Shown here: positions 63,051 through 64,000 of the stretch, one piece after another | How positions within the stretch are numbered: position 1 is the first letter of the stretch | How the letters are laid out: each line of letters starts with the position of its first letter | Assembly (NCBI GenBank): GCA_964522015.1 | Contig: CAZFST010000020.1 | Location: forward strand, 17,360-81,359 | Origin: QQWI01 sp964522015 | Lineage (GTDB): Bacteria > Bacillota > Clostridia > Peptostreptococcales > Acidaminobacteraceae | Direction of reading: 5' to 3' | DNA: 64,000 nt | The notes under the pieces: generated by a model | What the model saw: the letters and a program-made list of their open reading frames with translations, nothing else | Told to the model about the DNA's origin: nothing | Database searches by the model: none | Program-made: the position numbers and the translations under genes

Positions 63051-64000
63051 ATGATTCCAAACGTCTGGTATGCCGTTTTAGAAGCAAAAGAAATCCCCAA
63101 GAACAAGCTAATTGGTGTCACCCGGCTGGGTCAAAAGTTGGTTTTTTGGCGCAGTGAAAACGGAAGTATCAATTGCATCTTTGACCGGTGCTGTCATCGA
63201 GGGGCCGCACTCCATAAGGGTAAAATTGTAGAAGATCAGGCCCAGTGCCCTTTCCACGGCTTCCAATACAGGGGTGATGGCAAAGTGACTGTGATACCGG
63301 CAAACGGCTCAAAAGCCGTTGTTCCTGAACGGTTTCGTGTTAATGCCTATCCGGCAAAAGAAGCTTATGGTTTTATATGGATTTGGAACGGGGACTTGCA
63401 AGAAAACCTGCCCGAAATTCCATTTTTCAAAGCATTACATCAAGGCTTTGCCTACAGCAGTTTCTCTGAAACCTGGCCTGTTCATTATACAAGGGCAGTT
63501 GAAAATCAATTGGATGTTGTGCATTTGCCATTTGTCCATGCCAGTACCATCGGTCGCGGTAACAATACACTGGTCAATGGTCCAGTGGTCACGTGGGAAG
63601 GCGACTTAATGACTTTTTACGTGATCAACGAGCAAGACCAAGGGCAAAAACCCCTAAAACCAAATGAAATCCCAGACTTCAAAAAACACTTTCACCTACA
63701 GTTTCAAATGCCCAACACGTGGCAAAACATCATATCTGATCAAGTGAGAATCGTTGCTGCCTTCGCCCCGATAGACGAAGAAAACACCCATATCTATTTG
63801 CGTTTTTACCATAGTTTTGCCACATTCCCTGTGGCCAAGCAAATTATTGGATGGTTATCTTCTATCTCCAATAAGATTATTTTACATCAAGATCGCCGGG
63901 TGGTTGTGACACAGCTGCCTATCAAGACCGATCTAATCTGCGAGGGTGACTTGCTCCCACCACTTATAGAAGTGGGGGCTTCTTGTTTCAATGATTACCG
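63051..64000 (+). CDS. Rieske non-heme iron oxygenase (3' end missing)
   Basis: 317 codons are visible, running off the window. The Rieske cluster motif is C47-C-H49 in DRCCHRGAAL and C66-P-F-H69 in QCPFHGF (CxH-16-CxxH). The mononuclear iron site is D155, H158 and H163 in NQLDVVHLPFVHAS. Such enzymes use O2 to hydroxylate or demethylate aromatic rings and related compounds. ATG by GGAGGTAGGCTC. No ferredoxin or reductase gene is seen on the visible side. An oxygen-dependent enzyme is notable in a likely anaerobe. Confidence 0.9.
   Translation, partial: MIPNVWYAVLEAKEIPKNKLIGVTRLGQKLVFWRSENGSINCIFDRCCHRGAALHKGKIVEDQAQCPFHGFQYRGDGKVTVIPANGSKAVVPERFRVNAYPAKEAYGFIWIWNGDLQENLPEIPFFKALHQGFAYSSFSETWPVHYTRAVENQLDVVHLPFVHASTIGRGNNTLVNGPVVTWEGDLMTFYVINEQDQGQKPLKPNEIPDFKKHFHLQFQMPNTWQNIISDQVRIVAAFAPIDEENTHIYLRFYHSFATFPVAKQIIGWLSSISNKIILHQDRRVVVTQLPIKTDLICEGDLLPPLIEVGASCFNDY

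Overview
The window looks like a chromosome segment from an anaerobic, low-to-moderate G+C Firmicute, most likely class Clostridia. The evidence is strong AGGAGG-type ribosome sites, sigma-A-like promoters, Bacillus-type regulatory motifs (a 7-1-7 Fur box and a preQ1-I-like aptamer), radical-SAM enzymes, ferredoxin-fused aldo/keto reductases, a 2-hydroxyacyl-CoA dehydratase/activase pair and copper-amine-oxidase-N domains on secreted proteins. I cannot name a genus. No rRNA, tRNA, prophage, transposase or CRISPR array was seen.

Layout. 0-4 kb: the end of a FakA/DegV fatty-acid-kinase fusion, a DUF1295 membrane protein and a Fur-boxed solute-binding protein. 4-6 kb: an arsR, DUF318 permease and CxxC thioredoxin cluster with an unusual alternating repeat array between the first two genes. 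6-7.9 kb: two consecutive genes (CD3324 family; DUF1062 with a zinc ribbon and an S4-like end), each behind an 8-codon leader peptide and a four-segment hairpin set, plus a small P-loop protein. 8-15.8 kb: CAP protein, PAP2 phosphatase, radical-SAM/SPASM enzyme, Cache-type histidine kinase overlapping an oligopeptide-binding lipoprotein, and a divergent PRPP-synthetase-like protein. 15.8-27.3 kb: mostly envelope and stress genes, including a three-module YceG-like protein, TPR lipoprotein, Cache lipoprotein, pentapeptide protein, lysozyme-like membrane protein, class B sortase, HutD and an aldo/keto reductase. 27.5-40.5 kb: a GH8 glycanase, then a preQ1-riboswitch operon (HgdB-like protein, its ATPase activator, queD, queE, queC), a ferric-reductase-like flavoprotein, marR with a YhgE/Pip protein, a lipoprotein and a K+ channel. 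A family of GGGGGACG palindromes is concentrated in 30.3-39.3 kb. 40.8-51.4 kb: a very large PPi-PEPCK-like enzyme, a phosphodiester glycosidase/TPR protein, the pstSCAB phosphate transporter and a SIMPL protein. 51.6-64 kb: an HtrA-type protease fused to a YceG-like module, a second Cache kinase, FapA, an OFA-family MFS transporter, an AlgI/AlgJ-like O-acetylation pair, an AIM24 protein, an isoprenylcysteine-methyltransferase-like protein and the start of a Rieske oxygenase.

How the genes work together. The best-supported units are the preQ1-regulated queuosine precursor operon, pstSCAB with an internal terminator after pstS, arsR/permease/thioredoxin, marR/yhgE and algI/algJ. The two most promising leads are the twin leader-peptide attenuators at 6.0-6.75 kb and the ATP-driven reductase-like pair at the head of the preQ1-controlled operon. 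The latter might replace QueF in reducing the nitrile of preQ0. Both are hypotheses from sequence alone.
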